Of a DNA stretch of 64,000 nt, positions 29,604-39,686 are shown piece by piece. Every line of letters starts with the position of its first letter. Position 1 is the first letter of the stretch. A program made the translations under genes and the position numbers. Origin of the DNA: Microbacterium sp. CGR2 (lineage in GTDB: Bacteria > Actinomycetota > Actinomycetes > Actinomycetales > Microbacteriaceae); assembly GCF_003626735.1 (NCBI RefSeq), contig NZ_RBHX01000001.1, positions 992,001-1,056,000 on the forward strand, read 5' to 3'. Below the pieces are notes generated by a model. That model was not told the DNA's origin and did not search any database. It saw only the letters and a program-made list of their open reading frames with translations.

Positions 29604-29759
29604 ATGTACGCCGCACTCTGGCGCCTGCTGCCCGGTCCGGCGTGGCTGCGCGTGATCATCGTTCTGATCCTGCTCGCTGCCGTGCTGTACGGACTGTTCT
29701 GGTACGTCTTCCCCTGGGTGAGTCCGCTGATCACCCCGGGCGAGGTCGACGTCGAATGA
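29604..29759 (+). CDS. Small membrane protein between sortase and pabA
   Basis: A 51-residue protein (MYAALWRLLPGPAWLR at the N-terminus) with one strongly hydrophobic helix (about 17-40) and an acidic end. A good ribosome site (AGGGAG about 7 bases before ATG 29604). Its stop overlaps the pabA start (ATGA), and it starts 28 bases after the sortase stop. The position corresponds to the small membrane protein often seen beside CrgA/sortase in actinobacteria; the function is not known to me. Confidence 0.78.
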   Translation: MYAALWRLLPGPAWLRVIIVLILLAAVLYGLFWYVFPWVSPLITPGEVDVE

Positions 29760-30388
29760 CGCGAGTTCTCGTCGTCGACAACCACGACAGCTTCGTGCAC
29801 ACCCTGGTTGGCTACCTGCACGAGCTGGGCGCCGAGACACGGCTCATCGAAGCGGACACGACGGATGCTGTCGAGCTCGAGCAGCTTCTCCCGACGTATG
29901 ACGCCCTCCTGCTCTCTCCCGGCCCGGGAACCCCCGCGGAGGCAGGTTCGTCGCTGGACGCCGCGCGCATCGCCGCACGGCTGCGGATGCCGACGCTCGG
30001 AGTCTGTCTCGGACACCAGACGATCGGCGAGTTGTTCGGCACTCCGGTCGGCGAGGCCCCCGAGCTCATGCACGGCATGGTCTCGGCCGTGACGCACGAC
30101 GGGTCGGCTCTGTTCGCCGGCATCCCGTCACCGTTCGACGCGGGGCGATATCACTCGCTGGCGCTCCCCGCATCCGGCCTCTCCGCCGATCTCATCGCGA
30201 CCGCCTGGACCGAGACAGGCACGGTGATGGCGCTCGCGCACAGGGACCTTCCGATCCACGGGGTGCAGTTCCACCCGGAGAGCGTGCTCACCGAGGGTGG
30301 CTACCGTCTTCTCGCGAACTGGCTCGAACTGTGCGGCGACCAGGATGCTGTGGCGCGCTCTGAGCGCCTGCATCCGCTCAGCCGCTGA
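29756..30388 (+). CDS. pabA: Glutamine amidotransferase of aminodeoxychorismate/anthranilate synthase
   Basis: A 210-residue class I glutaminase that supplies ammonia to PabB or TrpE. Catalytic triad: Cys84 in GVCLGHQTIGE, and His/Glu in GVQFHPESVLTEGG. The opening VLVVDNHDSFVHTL and LLLSPGPGTP are standard. The start overlaps the 51-residue gene (ATGA). At this place in actinobacteria the gene is called pabA or trpG; no pabB or trpE is in the window, so the partner cannot be decided. Confidence 0.93.
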   Translation: MTRVLVVDNHDSFVHTLVGYLHELGAETRLIEADTTDAVELEQLLPTYDALLLSPGPGTPAEAGSSLDAARIAARLRMPTLGVCLGHQTIGELFGTPVGEAPELMHGMVSAVTHDGSALFAGIPSPFDAGRYHSLALPASGLSADLIATAWTETGTVMALAHRDLPIHGVQFHPESVLTEGGYRLLANWLELCGDQDAVARSERLHPLSR

Positions 30389-30443
30389 CGCCCGCGACGC
30401 TACCTCTGGCTGCCTGCTCTACCGCTGGCTGCCGCGCGGACCG

Positions 30444-32156
30444 CTACTCGCCGGTGCAGAACCGCAACTCGACCGTTGAGCCCACCGGTACGTCGCCGGG
30501 CGCCACCGACATCGAGTGCACGGTCGCCGGGTCGGTGGCAGGGCAGTCCGCGCTCTCGACCGGCGTGGCGGTGAGTCCGAGATCGGTGAGGTTCGCGGTG
30601 GCCGCGTCCACGGTCCAACCGACGAGGTCGGTCAGAGTCACCTTGCCGCTGGCCACGACCAGGTTGACGACGGTGTCGGGCGGCACCTCGGCGTCGGCCT
30701 TCTCGCTGGCCGAGATCACCGTGTCGGCGCGGAGCGCCTTGTCGTTGCGCTGGATGACCGTACCGAGTTCGAGCCCGGCGCTGGTCAGCGCCTTCTTGGC
30801 GTCGACGAGGGACATACCCTCCAGGGTCGGCACGACGACCTTCTCTTCGCCCGACGAGACATAGAGCGTGATGGTGTCGCCCTCTTCGACGGCGACACCC
30901 GCTCTCGGGTCGGTGCGGATGACGTTGCCCTCGGCGGTGTCGGAGCTCGGCTCGACGGTGATCGTGGCGGTGAGGTCGAGTTTCGCGAGATCTTCCTGCG
31001 CGCGCTCGGACGAGACGTTGACGAGGTCGGGGACCATGCGCGACGTGTCAGGCACTTCGGCGGGGCGCATGCTGATCGTGACGACCCAGAAGAGCACGGA
31101 CGCCAGGAGCACCGCGAGCAGGGCGACCCCGGCCCAGATCCACGCCACCGGAGGGCCGGACTGGGTACGCGCCATCGTCGTGTCGGTGCTGAGCTGGCGC
31201 AGGGACCGCGCCGTCTCCTGGGCCTGGCGAGGACTCGGACCGTAGAGTTCGCTGGTGAGCGCGCCGATCTCCTTGCGGGTGGGCGCGTTTCCCGTGACCG
31301 CCGCGTCGAGAGCGGAACGGAAGTGTGCGGCATCCGGGAAGCGCTGGTACGGGTCTTTCGCGAGGGCGCGGAGGACGATCGGGTCGAGTGCACCGGGGGC
31401 CTCTTCGTTGACCTCGGTCGGCGGCACCGGCGTCTCACTGACGTGCTGGTAGGCGACCGCGACCGGGGACTCACCGCGGAATGGCTGGCGTCCGGTGAGC
31501 AGTTCGTACAGGACCACGCCGGTGGAGTAGAGATCGGCGCGCGCGTCGACGGGCTCGCCCTTCGCCTGCTCCGGAGAGAAATACGCCGCAGTTCCGAGGA
31601 TCTGTGTGGTCTCGGCCACGGTCGACGAAGAGTCGGACACCGCGCGGGCGATGCCGAAATCCATCACCTTGACCTGGCCCTTGTCGGTGACCATGACGTT
31701 GCCCGGCTTGATGTCTCGATGCACGACACCGGCGCGATGCGAGTAGTCGAGCGCCTCGAGGATGCCGTCGACGTAGCGAACCGCGTCGGCTACGGGAACC
31801 GGGCCCGAGGCGATGATGTCCTTCAGCAGAGTGCCGCTGATGAGCTCCATCACGATGTACGGAGGGTCGGCATCGGACGGAGTGCCGGAACCGTTCGTCG
31901 GCGCGTTCGACGACGAGTCTCCCGCATCGTAGACGCGGACGATCGACGGATGCGACATGCGCGAGGCCGCCTGCGCCTCGAGACGGAATCGCGTGCGGAA
32001 CGCGGTGTCCCTGGCGAGCTCGGGATCGAGGATCTTGATGGCGACATCGCGCCCGAGTGTCAGGTCACGACCTCGGTAGACCTTCGCCATCCCGCCGTGC
32101 CCGATGAGCTCGTCGACGCGGTACCTACCCGCGAGAACGCGTGGCTCTGTGGACAC
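30444..32156 (-). CDS. pknB: Ser/Thr protein kinase PknB with PASTA domains
   Basis: A 570-residue receptor kinase controlling growth and division. The kinase domain (about 10-275) has the P-loop IGHGGMAKVYRG, catalytic Lys41, [17 protein letters not shown] and a Ser/Thr-rich activation loop (SDSSSTVAETTQ). After a juxtamembrane segment comes one transmembrane helix (about 345-370), then three PASTA repeats that bind muropeptides. The GTG at 32156 follows AGGGGGG by 6 bases. Last gene of the fhaA-to-pknB operon, convergent with pabA. Confidence 0.96.
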   Translation of the reverse strand: MSTEPRVLAGRYRVDELIGHGGMAKVYRGRDLTLGRDVAIKILDPELARDTAFRTRFRLEAQAASRMSHPSIVRVYDAGDSSSNAPTNGSGTPSDADPPYIVMELISGTLLKDIIASGPVPVADAVRYVDGILEALDYSHRAGVVHRDIKPGNVMVTDKGQVKVMDFGIARAVSDSSSTVAETTQILGTAAYFSPEQAKGEPVDARADLYSTGVVLYELLTGRQPFRGESPVAVAYQHVSETPVPPTEVNEEAPGALDPIVLRALAKDPYQRFPDAAHFRSALDAAVTGNAPTRKEIGALTSELYGPSPRQAQETARSLRQLSTDTTMARTQSGPPVAWIWAGVALLAVLLASVLFWVVTISMRPAEVPDTSRMVPDLVNVSSERAQEDLAKLDLTATITVEPSSDTAEGNVIRTDPRAGVAVEEGDTITLYVSSGEEKVVVPTLEGMSLVDAKKALTSAGLELGTVIQRNDKALRADTVISASEKADAEVPPDTVVNLVVASGKVTLTDLVGWTVDAATANLTDLGLTATPVESADCPATDPATVHSMSVAPGDVPVGSTVELRFCTGE

Positions 32157-32200
32157 GGACTACCCCCCTGGAAATGACGATGACTGAGCTGACGTTAAGG

Positions 32201-33943
32201 CTACTCTTCGGGTTCGCCCTCGCCGTCACCCTCGCCGGGGTCAGCCGGAGCGGTGATCGTGACCGACAGCGGAGGCGAAGCGGCGGACGTGCGCTGATCG
32301 CCGCCCGAGCATGTGCCCTGATACGTCACGATGAGCTGCTGGCCCTCGGCATCCGCCACCTGCACCTGCGTGTTGCGCTGCGTCGGCTGGAAGTTCGGTC
32401 CGCCCGAGAGGAAGGTTCCGTTCTGCAACGACACCGTGTAGCCGGAGAGGGACGTGCCGCTCGGGCAGGTGAATCCTGCACCCCAGGCGACCGTCACCGT
32501 GCCGCCGGCCACCGGGTCACCCGTGATGGTCGGGGCGTCGCTGGGAGTCGGCAGAGGCGCGCGGGCGGCGTACACCGTCAACGCGATGGGCTGCGTGGTC
32601 GCGACGTTACCCGACGGCTGCACGGCGTAGACCTTGCCGACGTCGCCGTCCGTGGGAGCCTGGTCGCCCTCCGGGCAGGTGATCTCGCTCGTGAAGCCCG
32701 CGTTCGTGAGCGTGGACGTGGCGGTGCCGCAGTCCATCCCCTCAAGGCCGAGGGCGGTGACGTCGACCCGGGTCTCTTCCGGCTCCGGTTCGGGAGTCGG
32801 CGTCTCGACCGGCGGAGGCGTCGTCGTCTTCGAAGTGCTCGGCGTGGCCGATGACTGGGGATCGTCGTCGTTCCCCTGCATCATCGCCCAGATCGTGCCG
32901 CCGAGGACGAGCAGGAGCAGCACGATGAGCGCGATCAGCGGCCATGTCCATGGGCTGCGCTTCTTCTTCTTCGGGTCGGCCGTGGATTCTTCGGTCGCCA
33001 GCTGCGCCGTCGTCGGAAGGATGCGTGTCGCGCCGTCGTCGGTGGCGAGCATCCGTGTGGCGTCGTCGTTGCCCGCGATACCGCCGGTGGCGATGGCCGG
33101 AACCGCGATCGCTGCCGAGTTGAGATCTCCGCGGCGAAGCGCCTGCGCAGCGCGCGCGACCGTCGCCGAAGACGACGGACGGTCAGCCGGCTTCTTGGCG
33201 ATCATCGCCATGACGAGGTTCTGCACCGGAATCGGGACAGTGGGCGGCAGCGGCGGCGGCTGCTCGTTGATCTGCGCCATGGCGATCGCCACCTGCGACT
33301 CGCCCGTGAACGGACGCTTGCCGGCGAGCGACTCGTACGCCACGATGCCGAGCGAGTACGTGTCGGTGGCGGGGGATGCCGCGTGACCTGACGCCTGTTC
33401 GGGCGACAGGTACTGCACCGTTCCCATCACCTGACCGGTCGCTGTCAGCGGAACCTGGTCGGCGATGCGGGCGATGCCGAAGTCAGTGATCTTGACGTGT
33501 CCGTCGGGCGTGATCAGCAGGTTGCCCGGCTTGATGTCACGGTGCACGAGGCCCGCAGCATGCGCCGCCTGCAGAGCGGATGCCGTCTGCGCGACGATGT
33601 CGAGAGTCTTGTCGGCGCTCAGAGCACCATCGCGCTCGAGCACGGTCGACAGCGCTTCGCCGGGCACGAGCTCCATGACGAGGTACGCGCTGCCGTTCTC
33701 CTCGCCGTAGTCGAAGACGCTGGCGATGCCCTCGTGGTTGACGAGAGCAGCGTGCCGCGCCTCAGCACGGAATCGCTCGAGGAACCCTGGGTCCCCCATG
33801 TACTCGTCTTTGAGGATCTTGATCGCGACGGTACGTCCGATGACGTGATCCGTCGCTTCCCACACCTCGCCCATGCCGCCGATCGCGATTCGCGACTGCA
33901 ACTCGTAGCGACCACCGAACGACACACCCTGCGTCGGTCTCAT
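32201..33943 (-). CDS. pknA: Ser/Thr protein kinase PknA-like
   Basis: A 580-residue membrane kinase. The kinase domain (about 12-270) has [12 protein letters not shown], Lys42, [21 protein letters not shown] and [10 protein letters not shown]. Residues 270-395 are a low-complexity juxtamembrane region with several TRxL repeats. One transmembrane helix (about 398-420) leads to an extracellular part with one PASTA-like unit and an Ig-like tail containing Cys residues, longer than in classical mycobacterial PknA, which has almost no outer domain. ATG 33943 overlaps the pbpA stop. PknA and PknB jointly phosphorylate cell-wall and division proteins. Confidence 0.94.
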   Translation of the reverse strand: MRPTQGVSFGGRYELQSRIAIGGMGEVWEATDHVIGRTVAIKILKDEYMGDPGFLERFRAEARHAALVNHEGIASVFDYGEENGSAYLVMELVPGEALSTVLERDGALSADKTLDIVAQTASALQAAHAAGLVHRDIKPGNLLITPDGHVKITDFGIARIADQVPLTATGQVMGTVQYLSPEQASGHAASPATDTYSLGIVAYESLAGKRPFTGESQVAIAMAQINEQPPPLPPTVPIPVQNLVMAMIAKKPADRPSSSATVARAAQALRRGDLNSAAIAVPAIATGGIAGNDDATRMLATDDGATRILPTTAQLATEESTADPKKKKRSPWTWPLIALIVLLLLVLGGTIWAMMQGNDDDPQSSATPSTSKTTTPPPVETPTPEPEPEETRVDVTALGLEGMDCGTATSTLTNAGFTSEITCPEGDQAPTDGDVGKVYAVQPSGNVATTQPIALTVYAARAPLPTPSDAPTITGDPVAGGTVTVAWGAGFTCPSGTSLSGYTVSLQNGTFLSGGPNFQPTQRNTQVQVADAEGQQLIVTYQGTCSGGDQRTSAASPPLSVTITAPADPGEGDGEGEPEE

Positions 33944-35394
33944 CTGCCCAGCACCGCCTCTATGACTTTCTTCGCAATCGGAGCGGCGATGGTGTCGCCG
34001 CTTCCTGATTGCCCCTGTCCGCCGCCGTCTTCGACGACGACCGCTACTGCGACCGCGGGGTCGTTCGCCGGTGCAAAACCGGTGAACCACAACGTGTGCG
34101 GCCTGTTTCCGTTCTCTGCGGTCCCGGTCTTACCCGCCACGTCGATCCCGTCTATTCTTGCACCCTGCGCAGCTCCGTTTGAGACGCTCGCAACCATGGC
34201 CGCCGTCACCTCATCCGCCACTTCGGCGTCCATCGCGCGCCCGAACTCGCTGTTCTCGAAAGCGCGGATGACCGAGAGGTCGTTGCCGATCACGGCATCC
34301 ACCATCTGGGGATTCATCACGATGCCGTCGTTGGCGATTCCGGCCGAGACCATGGCGATCTGCAGCGGCGTCGCAGTGACCTTGCCCTGACCGAAACCGG
34401 TCAGCGCGGTCTGAGCGTCGTCGAGCCCGGTCGGGTAGCTCGAGGGAGTCGATTCCAGCGGAGTGGTGAAGCTCTGGTTGAACCCGAACTTCTCAGCCAT
34501 TTCACGGATCCTGTCGTCGCCGAGCTCTACCGCGAGTTCCGCCATCGGGATGTTGCAACTGAGGCGGATCGCCTCGGCGATGGTGACGGTCGGCCCGGAT
34601 CCGCACGTTCCGCCCCAGGCGTTCGCGACGCGATTCGATGACCCGGGCAGCGTGTACGAAGCCGGGTTCGGCAGGGTCGACTGCGGCGTGTAGTCGTCGC
34701 CCGCGAGAGCTGCGGCCGCCACGACCAGCTTGAAGGTCGAGCCAGGAGGGTTCAGGTCGCCGGCGATCGCGCGGTTGGACAGCGGCTTGCCCGGGTCGTC
34801 GACCAGCTGCTCGTACGCGGCGTTGGCGGCATCCGCATCGTGCGTGGCCAGGGTGTTGGTGTCGAAACCGGGAGTGGAGACCATCGCCAGGATGCGTCCG
34901 GTCTTCGGGTCCATCGCGACGACCGCGCCCTGGAGGTCGCCGAGCGCGTCGTACGCGGCTTTCTGTGCGGCGGCGTCGAGCGAGAGCTCCACGCTGAAGC
35001 CGCGCTGCGGCTGGCCGGAGAGGATGCGCTCGACCTCGGCGAGGAAGGCGTTGGAGCCGGTGCCGGAGAGGTCGGCGTTCATCGCCTCCTCGATGCCGGT
35101 CTGCGAGCCCAATGCCGGGTTGAAGTAGCCGGTGACCGGCTCCCACATCTGGGCGTCCTTGTAGACCCGCTGGAACTGGTAGGTGTCATCGCTGGCGACG
35201 GACGATGCGACGGCGTCCCCGTCGACGATGATCGACCCGCGCTGAATCTCGTAACTGTCCAGACGGGTGCGCTTGTTGTGGTCGTTCTGGGCGAGGGTGT
35301 CGGCCTCGACGACCTGGATCCAGCTCGTCGCGGCGAACAGCGCGAGGAACATGAACAGCATGACGATGCTGAGGCGGCGGAGTTCTTTGGTCAT
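33940..35394 (-). CDS. pbpA: Penicillin-binding protein PbpA (transpeptidase)
   Basis: Class B PBP of 484 residues that cross-links peptidoglycan in partnership with the SEDS protein. An N-terminal anchor helix (about 8-28) and a dimerisation domain precede the transpeptidase domain with STFK (Ser219), SCN (279-281) and KTGTAE (about 421). Overlaps rodA upstream and pknA downstream by 4 bases, so translation is tightly coupled. Target of beta-lactams. Confidence 0.96.
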   Translation of the reverse strand: MTKELRRLSIVMLFMFLALFAATSWIQVVEADTLAQNDHNKRTRLDSYEIQRGSIIVDGDAVASSVASDDTYQFQRVYKDAQMWEPVTGYFNPALGSQTGIEEAMNADLSGTGSNAFLAEVERILSGQPQRGFSVELSLDAAAQKAAYDALGDLQGAVVAMDPKTGRILAMVSTPGFDTNTLATHDADAANAAYEQLVDDPGKPLSNRAIAGDLNPPGSTFKLVVAAAALAGDDYTPQSTLPNPASYTLPGSSNRVANAWGGTCGSGPTVTIAEAIRLSCNIPMAELAVELGDDRIREMAEKFGFNQSFTTPLESTPSSYPTGLDDAQTALTGFGQGKVTATPLQIAMVSAGIANDGIVMNPQMVDAVIGNDLSVIRAFENSEFGRAMDAEVADEVTAAMVASVSNGAAQGARIDGIDVAGKTGTAENGNRPHTLWFTGFAPANDPAVAVAVVVEDGGGQGQSGSGDTIAAPIAKKVIEAVLGR

Positions 35395-36776
35395 CCGATC
35401 ACCACCCTGGGTTGGCGACGGACACCGTCGGAGATTCGCAGCAGCAGCGCCACGATGAGCCAGTTGGCCACGAGTGAGGATCCGCCGGCGGCGAGGAACG
35501 GGGTGGTCAGACCGGTCAGGGGGATGAGACGTGTGACACCGCCGACCATGATGAACACCTGCAGCGCGATCGTGAACGACAACCCGGTGGCGAGGAGCTT
35601 GCCGAAGTCGTCCTGGCCGGCGAGCCCGATGCGCATGCCGCGGCTGACGAACACCATGTACAGGCAGAGGATCGCGAAGAGGCCGATCAGTCCGATCTCC
35701 TCACCCAGGCTGGTGATGATGTAGTCGCTGTGAGCGAGGGGTGTGACCTCGGGGCGTCCCTGGCCCCAGCCGGTGCCGATGAGGCCGCCGCGGGCGAGTC
35801 CGAACAACCCCTGCATGGGCTGGTAGCCGGCGACGTCCGGGTCGACCTGCGAGGAGTCGAACAGGAAGAGCCAGTTGATGAAGCGTCCGCGTACGTAGCT
35901 GAGGATCTGCGTGGCGACCGCGACGCCGGCGACGACGAGGGCCAGGCCGATCAGCACCCAGCTGGTCTTGCCGGTGGCGACGTAGAGCATCGCGACGAAC
36001 ATGCCGAAGATCAGGGTTCCGGTGCCGAGGTCGCGCTGGAACACGATGATGCCGAGCGAGATCACCCAGACGACGAGCACGGGCCCGAGTTCGCGCATCC
36101 GCGGCCAGGTGATGCCCAACACCTTCTTGCCCACCGAGGTGAGGCTCTCGCGGGTTCGCACGAGGTATCCGGCGAAGAAGATCGCCAGGCAGATCTTCGC
36201 GAGCTCGCCCGGCTGGAACGCGAAGACGCCGCCGAGCGACACCCAGACGGCCGCGTTCGCATCCGCGATGCGCAGGCCGGGAACGAAGGGCAGAAGCAGG
36301 AGCAGGATGCCGGCGAGGCCGAAGATGTACGTGTACCGGAAGAGGATCCGGTAGTTGCGGAGCATGATCACCACGGCGATGGCGCCGGCGAGGGAGATCG
36401 CCGTCCATGCGAGCTGCTTAGTGGAGTAGGCGTTCCACCCGGTGTTCTGGAAGGCGATGTCGATGCGGTAGATCATCGCGATGCCGATGCCGGTCAGGAG
36501 CGTGGCGATCGGCACGACGAACGGGTCGGCGTCCGCCGCGACGATCCGCAGGACGAAGTGCAGGGCGAACGCCAGCACCGCGAGTCCGCCGCCGATGCCG
36601 AGGACGACGGGGTCGATCGTGCCCAGGGCGCCGAGCTGCACGAGGGTCAGCGCGGCACCGCTCAGTGCGCAGGCGAAGAGCAGCAGCCAGAATTCGCGGT
36701 TGCGCTGCTTCTGCGGCGTCCGGATGCGCTTGAGGGCCTTGATGACGCTCGTGTCGGCCGCGACGTCGGTACTCAT
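35391..36776 (-). CDS. rodA: SEDS peptidoglycan polymerase (RodA/FtsW)
   Basis: A 461-residue polytopic membrane protein that polymerises lipid II into glycan strands. About 10-12 hydrophobic segments. Family motifs: GGVFAFQPGELAKICLAIFF in the middle and LGEEIGLIGLFAILCLY with GMRIGLAGQDDFGKLLATG near the end. Named RodA by synteny with the mycobacterial operon; FtsW-like annotation is common. Overlaps pstP and pbpA by 4 bases. Confidence 0.95.
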   Translation of the reverse strand: MSTDVAADTSVIKALKRIRTPQKQRNREFWLLLFACALSGAALTLVQLGALGTIDPVVLGIGGGLAVLAFALHFVLRIVAADADPFVVPIATLLTGIGIAMIYRIDIAFQNTGWNAYSTKQLAWTAISLAGAIAVVIMLRNYRILFRYTYIFGLAGILLLLLPFVPGLRIADANAAVWVSLGGVFAFQPGELAKICLAIFFAGYLVRTRESLTSVGKKVLGITWPRMRELGPVLVVWVISLGIIVFQRDLGTGTLIFGMFVAMLYVATGKTSWVLIGLALVVAGVAVATQILSYVRGRFINWLFLFDSSQVDPDVAGYQPMQGLFGLARGGLIGTGWGQGRPEVTPLAHSDYIITSLGEEIGLIGLFAILCLYMVFVSRGMRIGLAGQDDFGKLLATGLSFTIALQVFIMVGGVTRLIPLTGLTTPFLAAGGSSLVANWLIVALLLRISDGVRRQPRVVIG

Positions 36777-38095
36777 CCGGCACCTCCTGCGGGGGTCTCA
36801 CTCGGAGTCGGCATCGGAGTCGGGAGCTGCGTCGGAGTCGGCAGTGGCGTCGGCTCGATGGTGGCGGCGTCGGCCCCGGCACGGAGACGGTCGACGATCG
36901 CCATCGCGTCGGAGAGCGAACGTGCACTGATCGTGTTCTCGACCGATGCCCGCTGGTACGGGGGGAGATTCGCGAGCAGGATGTCGGTGTCTTCCACCGG
37001 GGTGGACAGCGTGATCGGGCCGATGTTCTGCTGCACACCCTGGAAGATCACGACACTGTCGTCGTCAGCGCCGATGAAGTATCGCGTCTGCGTCCAGCTG
37101 TACGCGGCGAAGGCGGCGACGCCGAGCATCGCGAGCACCAGCAGCACACCCGCGATCCAGCCGATTCGGCGGCGCTTCGCACGCCGGCGGTCTTCTTCGA
37201 TGAGTTCCTCGAGATACTCGGGGGCGGGCTCGAAGTGGCTCGGTTCGTTCGCGGCCTGACGGACCGGGTGCAGCCAGTTGCCGCGCGGTGCGCGCACGGG
37301 CGGGACGAGCACGCCGGGGGGGTTCGACGCCGATCCGACGACGGTGGGGGTGCCCGAATGCACCGGATGCTGTCCGCCGACGTCGACCAGCACGATCGTG
37401 ACGTTGTCTGGCGCTCCGCCGTCGAGGGCCTGCTTGAGCAGGATGTCGGCGGTGCGACCGGGAGCGAGGCCGAGTTGCATCGCCTTGAGCATGCGGGTCT
37501 CGTCGACGACGCCGGAGAGTCCGTCGGAGCACAGCAGCCACCGGTCGCCGGGCTGCGTGTGCATCACGAAGGTGTCGAGCTCGGGGTCGGAGTCCATGTC
37601 GCTGAGCACCCGCATGAGCACCGAGCGGCGCGGGTGGTAGCGGGCCTCTTCGGGGGTGATGCGGCCGGAGTCGACGAGCCGCTGCACGAAGGTGTGGTCG
37701 GCGGTGATCTGCGTCAGGGCGTCGTCACGGTACAGGTAGATGCGGGAGTCGCCGATGTGGCCGATGACGGCGTACTCGTCGACCATGATGATCGCGCTGA
37801 CCGTGGTGCCGAGACCGGCGAGTTCGGGGCGGTCCTTCGCGGCGCGGATGAGGTCGCCGGCGGCGGTCGTCGCGGCGGCCTGCAGGGAGGCCTGCGCGTC
37901 ATCGATCGAGGCGTACGGCTGGTCGAGGGGCTCCAGGCGGTGGATGGCCATGCTCGAGGCGACGTCGCCGCCCGCGTGTCCGCCCATGCCGTCTGCGACG
38001 ACGAACAGGTTCGCTCCGGAATAACCGGAATCCTGGTTGTTGGAGCGGACCTTCCCTGTGTGGGAGATCGCGACGCTCGAGCCTTCGAAGACCAT
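36773..38095 (-). CDS. pstP: PP2C-type Ser/Thr phosphatase PstP
   Basis: A 440-residue phosphatase that reverses PknA/PknB phosphorylation. The metal-dependent catalytic domain (1-about 240) has RSNNQDSGY, VVADGMGGHAGGD, GHIGDSRIYLY, LCSDGLSG and GAPDNVTIVL, the acidic residues binding Mn2+. A Pro/Arg-rich linker, one transmembrane helix (about 307-330) and an extracellular region rich in Pro/Thr follow. The start is 7 bases after the fhaB stop, and the stop overlaps rodA. Confidence 0.96.
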   Translation of the reverse strand: MVFEGSSVAISHTGKVRSNNQDSGYSGANLFVVADGMGGHAGGDVASSMAIHRLEPLDQPYASIDDAQASLQAAATTAAGDLIRAAKDRPELAGLGTTVSAIIMVDEYAVIGHIGDSRIYLYRDDALTQITADHTFVQRLVDSGRITPEEARYHPRRSVLMRVLSDMDSDPELDTFVMHTQPGDRWLLCSDGLSGVVDETRMLKAMQLGLAPGRTADILLKQALDGGAPDNVTIVLVDVGGQHPVHSGTPTVVGSASNPPGVLVPPVRAPRGNWLHPVRQAANEPSHFEPAPEYLEELIEEDRRRAKRRRIGWIAGVLLVLAMLGVAAFAAYSWTQTRYFIGADDDSVVIFQGVQQNIGPITLSTPVEDTDILLANLPPYQRASVENTISARSLSDAMAIVDRLRAGADAATIEPTPLPTPTQLPTPMPTPSETPAGGAG

Positions 38096-38102
38096 GCCGG
38101 GG

Positions 38103-38627
38103 TCAGGCTCGCAGCTCGAAGGTCGTGGCGCCCACCTTGATGGGGGTGCCGAGCGAGAGGTTGACGGGGGCGCCGGAGACGCGCTGCCCGGCCACGAACG
38201 TGCCGTTCGTGGAGTCGAGGTCTTGGATCGCCCAGCTGTCGCCGCGCAGCATCAGGCGGGCGTGGTGGCTCGACGTGTAGTCGTCGCGGATGACGAGGGC
38301 CGATTCGCTGGAGCGGCCGATGGTCATCGAGTCGGCACCGAGAGGGAGTTCGAGGCCCGCCTTCGGTCCGGAGGTGATCACGAGGCGCTTGGCCGTCGCG
38401 ACGGTCGCCGGTCCGGTCGAGGGCTTCGCGGACGCGGGCCGGGCGGATGCCGGTTTCGCAGCGGGGGTGGCGGCGGGGGCGGATGCTCCGGCCGCAGCCT
38501 CGGCGGGGAGCTTGCGCACCTTCACGCCGAAGAGGTCGGCGCGCAGCGAGTAGACGACGCCGAACACGAAGAACCAGAGGATCAGCAGGAACCCGACGCG
38601 CAGCAGCAGCAGAATCAGTTCACTCAT
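38103..38627 (-). CDS. fhaB: FHA-domain protein FhaB
   Basis: A 174-residue membrane-anchored adaptor. One N-terminal transmembrane helix (about 4-26), an Ala/Pro-rich linker (45-80), and an FHA domain (about 85-174) with IGRSSESALVI, SSHHARLML and DLDSTNGTFVAG, which binds phosphothreonine peptides such as the kinase activation loops. ATG 38627 has GGAGG about 6 bases upstream and overlaps the fhaA stop. Confidence 0.95.
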   Translation of the reverse strand: MSELILLLLRVGFLLILWFFVFGVVYSLRADLFGVKVRKLPAEAAAGASAPAATPAAKPASARPASAKPSTGPATVATAKRLVITSGPKAGLELPLGADSMTIGRSSESALVIRDDYTSSHHARLMLRGDSWAIQDLDSTNGTFVAGQRVSGAPVNLSLGTPIKVGATTFELRA

Positions 38628-39340
38628 CCGAGACCTCCGAACGCGCGGGTCGAGTCGTCCACCCGACGCGACGGCGAAGCGACCGGAACGATGCGGAACA
38701 CCAGATCTGTGCGGCCGATCGTGATGGTCGTGTCGGTGGGGAGTGCCGCTTCGCGGAGCTTCTGCCCGTTGACCTTGGTGCCGTTCGTGGAGCCGAGGTC
38801 GCGCATCATGGCGCGCTCGCCGTCCCACAGCACTTCGACGTGCTTGCGACTCGATCCGGCATCCGCGATCGTGATGTCGGCATCCGTCCCGCGACCGATC
38901 ACCGTGCGGGCACGGGTGAGGGAGTGACGACGGCCGTCGACGTCGATCACGGCCTGCCAGCTGACGCGGCTCTCGACGGAACCGGAGCTCACCCCGACCG
39001 TGCCGGTCGCGACCTTCTCATCGGGCTCGATGGAGATCGACAGGGCACCGGCGAAGCTGTAGCCCTGCGCCTTGGCGTGCTTGGTCAGCAGCGCGTGCAG
39101 TTCGTCGGTGAGGGTGCCGCCGAGGGCGCGCATCCGTTCTGCGTCGTCGGTGCTGAGACGCACGACGAAGTTGTTCGGGGCGATGATGCGGTCGCGGCTG
39201 ACGACCGCCGCCTTCGTGTCGGCTTCGCGCCGGACCGCCGACGCGATCTCCACCGGCTGGATGCCGCTGCGGAAGGTCTTCGCGAACGCGCTGTTCACAG
39301 CGCGCTCGAGACCCTTCTCAAAGCTGTCAAGTAGTCCCAC
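38624..39340 (-). CDS. fhaA: FHA-domain protein FhaA (DUF3662)
   Basis: A 238-residue cytosolic protein. The N-terminal DUF3662 domain (about 1-115, VGLLDSFEKGLERAV, PVEIASAVRREAD) is followed by a short linker and a C-terminal FHA domain (about 145-225, IGRGTDADITI, SSRKHVEVLW, DLGSTNGTKVNG). GTG 39340 has GAGGAG 5-6 bases upstream. First gene of the seven-gene operon to pknB; in mycobacteria FhaA binds the MviN pseudokinase domain and tunes wall synthesis. Confidence 0.95.
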   Translation of the reverse strand: MGLLDSFEKGLERAVNSAFAKTFRSGIQPVEIASAVRREADTKAAVVSRDRIIAPNNFVVRLSTDDAERMRALGGTLTDELHALLTKHAKAQGYSFAGALSISIEPDEKVATGTVGVSSGSVESRVSWQAVIDVDGRRHSLTRARTVIGRGTDADITIADAGSSRKHVEVLWDGERAMMRDLGSTNGTKVNGQKLREAALPTDTTITIGRTDLVFRIVPVASPSRRVDDSTRAFGGLG

Positions 39341-39372
39341 TGGGCTCCTCTGGCATGGCGACCGGTAGGGAC

Positions 39373-39378
39373 ATCGTA
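39373..39378 (-). promoter_or_regulatory. Candidate -10 of the fhaA-pknB operon
   Basis: TACGAT on the minus strand, 33 bases upstream of the fhaA GTG; no good -35 partner is visible at 17-18 bases. Positional inference only. Confidence 0.35.
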
Positions 39379-39484
39379 GCCAGATGACCTGGGGGAACGC
39401 CGCCGACCACCCGTTCACGGTGTGCGAACAGGCCGAAAACGCGTGATATCTTAGGGAAGTTGAGTTCTTCGGAGCGAGACACTC

Positions 39485-39567
39485 GCGCGAGTGGCGGAAT
39501 GGTAGACGCGCTGGCTTCAGGTGCCAGTGTCCTTATGGACGTGGGGGTTCAAGTCCCCCCTCGCGCA
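39485..39567 (+). tRNA. tRNA-Leu (CAG)
   Basis: Class II tRNA: acceptor GCGCGAG / CTCGCGC (39560-39566) plus discriminator A, anticodon stem CTGGC/GCCAG with loop TTCAGGT (anticodon CAG), a variable arm (TGTCCTTATGGACGT) and T-arm GGGGG-TTCAAGT-CCCCC. CCA is not encoded. Divergent from fhaA. Confidence 0.97.
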
Positions 39568-39577
39568 CAGCGAGAAG

Positions 39578-39612
39578 AAAGAGGCCGGGCCCGGAGGGTT
39601 CGGCCTTTTCTC
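39578..39612 (+). terminator. Terminator of tRNA-Leu
   Basis: AGGCCG (39582-39587) pairs with CGGCCT (39601-39606), the stem extended by A-T/G-U pairs from the GAAAG before it to the TTTTC after it. A purine run and then a T tract, about 12 bases after the tRNA. Confidence 0.75.
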
Positions 39613-39686
39613 ATTCTCGGCACGAGTGCGACTGCGGCACATTCACAGATTGAAAGGGCCGGGCGGTGGGCTCGAAGCGACGCGTC

